From Clostridium lundense DSM 17049 (lineage in GTDB: Bacteria > Bacillota > Clostridia > Clostridiales > Clostridiaceae), in the NCBI RefSeq assembly GCF_000619945.1, contig NZ_JHVC01000003.1, positions 124,001 to 188,000 on the forward strand: a stretch of 64,000 nt of DNA, read 5' to 3'. Below the pieces are notes generated by a model, which saw only the letters and a program-made list of their open reading frames with translations, searched no databases and was not told where the DNA came from. Position 1 is the first letter of the stretch; each line of letters opens with the position of its first letter. Shown piece by piece: positions 62,642 through 64,000 of this stretch. The position numbers and the translations under genes were made by a program.

Positions 62642-63055
62642 ATGAATATACCTAATTCAGATAAACAATATATATATATTCGAGATAACGAAAAGTGTTA
62701 CTATTGTAAAAAAAATTTAAAACTAAATAAGATTACTCTAGATCACTTTCTCCCAAAAAGTAAACGGGGTACTACCGATGTATTTAATTTAGTAACTTGC
62801 TGCAAGTTTTGTAACAAACTTAAAAGCAATAAAATTCCTGAAAACTATGAGGAAACTATATTAAAACTTTTTATAAAAGCTGTAGAAGATAATCGTATAC
62901 TAGGTAGTGGTTTAAAGATTTCTCAAAAAGAACTTAAAGAAGAACTTCTAAAAGTAAATAAAATTGAAGATTTAACAAATAACTTTATATTTCAAAGTCC
63001 AGATAAAAGATTTTATGTTAAGAATAATAGGATATTTAAAATAATATACCTTTAG
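62642..63055 (+). CDS. HNH endonuclease-type protein
   Basis: 137 residues. Zinc knuckles CYYC (Cys19, Cys22) and CCKFC (Cys54, Cys57) flank the HNH core: DHFLPKSKRG gives His35 and FNLVTCC gives Asn49. The layout is that of McrA-like HNH proteins. The RBS (GGATAAGTG) is weak. It is not next to a terminase, intron or restriction gene, so its role (nicking enzyme, mobile element remnant or defence) is undecided. Confidence 0.82.
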   Translation: MNIPNSDKQYIYIRDNEKCYYCKKNLKLNKITLDHFLPKSKRGTTDVFNLVTCCKFCNKLKSNKIPENYEETILKLFIKAVEDNRILGSGLKISQKELKEELLKVNKIEDLTNNFIFQSPDKRFYVKNNRIFKIIYL

Positions 63056-63216
63056 TGCAAATTCATTTTTTTGTTTTTACTCCTATGTACACTTTATTCA
63101 GATACGGCCTATCCTCTTCTATGTTATAAATAATTCACATTTTTTATTGACACACAAAAAAGTAAGTGATATATTTATAACATAAGTTACAAATATATCA
63201 CTTAGGGAGGAATATT

Positions 63217-63609
63217 ATGAGAAAAAGGATTAGTTTAAAAGCATGGATGGCTATAAAAACTATACCTGCATTATTATTAGTTTTATTCTATTGGATGTGT
63301 GTAAGCGTAAAGTACAAACCAATATACACATATCTACAATATGCCATATTGGCATGTATGTTTGCAAGTTTGTATATAATCAAAAAAAATCGTGACATAT
63401 TTGATGAATCTGCAAAAGAAATTCTTAGTAAGGCGGATACTATTTGTTTTAAGTTATCCTATGTTGTTTTTGGTATTTTACTTTTGCCTTGCGTACTAAT
63501 TAATACAAATACAATCATTATAGGATATGGGATAGTTATTGGTTTGTGCATACTTACTGTATTACGCAGCGTTATCTTTTGTGTGATTGATTCAAAGGGG
63601 ATGTACTAA
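63217..63609 (+). CDS. Small integral membrane protein, partner of the XRE regulator
   Basis: 130 residues with four hydrophobic helices (about 12-28, 38-55, 75-95, 98-120). It shares its stop codon base with the next ATG (TAATG), so the pair is co-translated. GGGAGGAA precedes the ATG. Such pairs of a small membrane protein and a tiny XRE regulator are common in Firmicutes and often act as autoregulated membrane sensor units; the signal is unknown. Confidence 0.78.
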   Translation: MRKRISLKAWMAIKTIPALLLVLFYWMCVSVKYKPIYTYLQYAILACMFASLYIIKKNRDIFDESAKEILSKADTICFKLSYVVFGILLLPCVLINTNTIIIGYGIVIGLCILTVLRSVIFCVIDSKGMY

Positions 63610-63818
63610 TGCCTAGATTAATAACTAAGGTTAAAGAATACAGAGAAAATGCAGGAATGAAGCAAAGTGAACTAGCTGAATTGATTGGCGTAAGACGAGA
63701 AACAATAGTTCATTTAGAAAATGGCAGGTACAATCCTTCACTTAAACTGGGAATGGATATTGCAAAAATATTTAATACAACAGTTGAGGAATTATTCAAA
63801 TTCGAAGATGATAAATAA
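63609..63818 (+). CDS. XRE-family (HTH_3) regulator
   Basis: 69 residues, almost entirely a Cro/C1-type helix-turn-helix (KQSELAELIGVRRETIVHLE near 19-38), ending PSLKLGMDIAKIFNTTVEELF. The RBS AAAGGGGAT lies inside the upstream gene. It probably controls its own two-gene operon. Confidence 0.92.
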   Translation: MPRLITKVKEYRENAGMKQSELAELIGVRRETIVHLENGRYNPSLKLGMDIAKIFNTTVEELFKFEDDK

Positions 63819-63834
63819 TAAGTACTATATTGCA

Positions 63835-63870
63835 AATTAAAAGAGGAACTTATCTCCTCTTTTAATTGTA
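63835..63870 (+). terminator. Intrinsic terminator of the XRE operon
   Basis: AATTAAAAGAGGA pairs with TCCTCTTTTAATT over a 7-base loop; the U-run is part of the arm. Confidence 0.75.
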
Positions 63871-63959
63871 TATTTAGTTTCACACTTCCTAAAACTTAAT
63901 CATAGATTTTTTATCAATGTTTTATATGACACACTTCATTTTCTATTATATGCTATCAT

Positions 63960-64000
63960 TTAATAATAAAGTTTTCCTTCTATTCTTCTTTCATATCCTG
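63960..64000 (-). CDS. Possible 3' end of a gene on the minus strand
   Basis: The frame at the window edge reads GYERRIEGKLYY then stop. Only 13 codons are visible, so this may be chance. Confidence 0.25.
   Translation of the reverse strand, partial: GYERRIEGKLYY

Overview
The window is AT-rich, Gram-positive low-GC DNA. Strong AGGAGG-type ribosome binding sites, frequent TTG/GTG starts, four-subunit ferredoxin-linked oxo-acid oxidoreductase genes, a CWB2 cell-wall protein and a cysteine T-box leader in front of ubiG-mccB-luxS-mccA all point to a Clostridium. I infer a member of the C. botulinum group I / C. sporogenes lineage, but this is an inference from gene content, not a search result. 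No rRNA, tRNA, CRISPR array, phage or conjugative module was seen.

Layout. 1-4.2 kb: the end of an Opp/Dpp/Nik ABC importer operon plus a methyltransferase. 4.2-10.4 kb: a metal-binding HMA protein, a chemoreceptor and a 1104-residue CWB2/Ig-like surface protein. 10.6-18.8 kb: an S41-type lipoprotein, an ABC exporter with its own two-component system, a second two-component system and a membrane-anchored Cys/His/Asn hydrolase. 19.2-24 kb: a tiny Lys-rich protein, a DUF4179 membrane protein, flotillin, a DUF1653 protein and a cation diffusion facilitator. 24.1-26.3 kb: a folate operon (HD protein, folP, folB-folK fusion). 27-31.2 kb: glyoxalase and the T-box controlled methionine-to-cysteine operon. 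31.4-40.1 kb: a YkgJ-type protein, porCDAB, an NhaC-family transporter, methionine gamma-lyase and a sigma-54 activator, with a clear -24/-12 promoter in front of the lyase. 40.4-48 kb: a WG-repeat protein, a decayed TipA-type regulator, an L,D-transpeptidase, a Y1 (RAYT-like) transposase and a Suv3-like helicase. 48-64 kb: an ABC exporter with a permease-M1 peptidase fusion, a GT-C type membrane protein, a complete Bce-type antibiotic-sensing module, carbonic anhydrase, HIT protein, a TPR protein, an IDEAL-domain protein, an HNH nuclease and an XRE regulator with its membrane partner.

The most unusual feature is a dense family of short palindromic repeats with the core GGGGACRGTTATYAA. About forty copies lie in nearly every intergenic gap between 3.2 and 48 kb, many as inverted pairs 40-100 bp long, and some cores are read through inside genes. 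One single-copy REP-associated-type tyrosine transposase (44803-45714) sits among them and is itself bracketed by copies. This looks like a RAYT/REP system in a Clostridium. A second, unrelated pair of 158-bp elements (18088 and 53256) has GGCACATT ends, 3-bp target duplications and covarying internal stems, as expected for a MITE.

Genes that appear to work together: the methionine island (activator, sigma-54 promoter, gamma-lyase, transporter, oxo-acid oxidoreductase); the transsulfuration operon under a cysteine T-box; three sensor-regulator pairs, two of them next to ABC exporters that resemble antimicrobial peptide defence modules; and cell-wall or surface genes (CWB2 protein, flotillin, L,D-transpeptidase).
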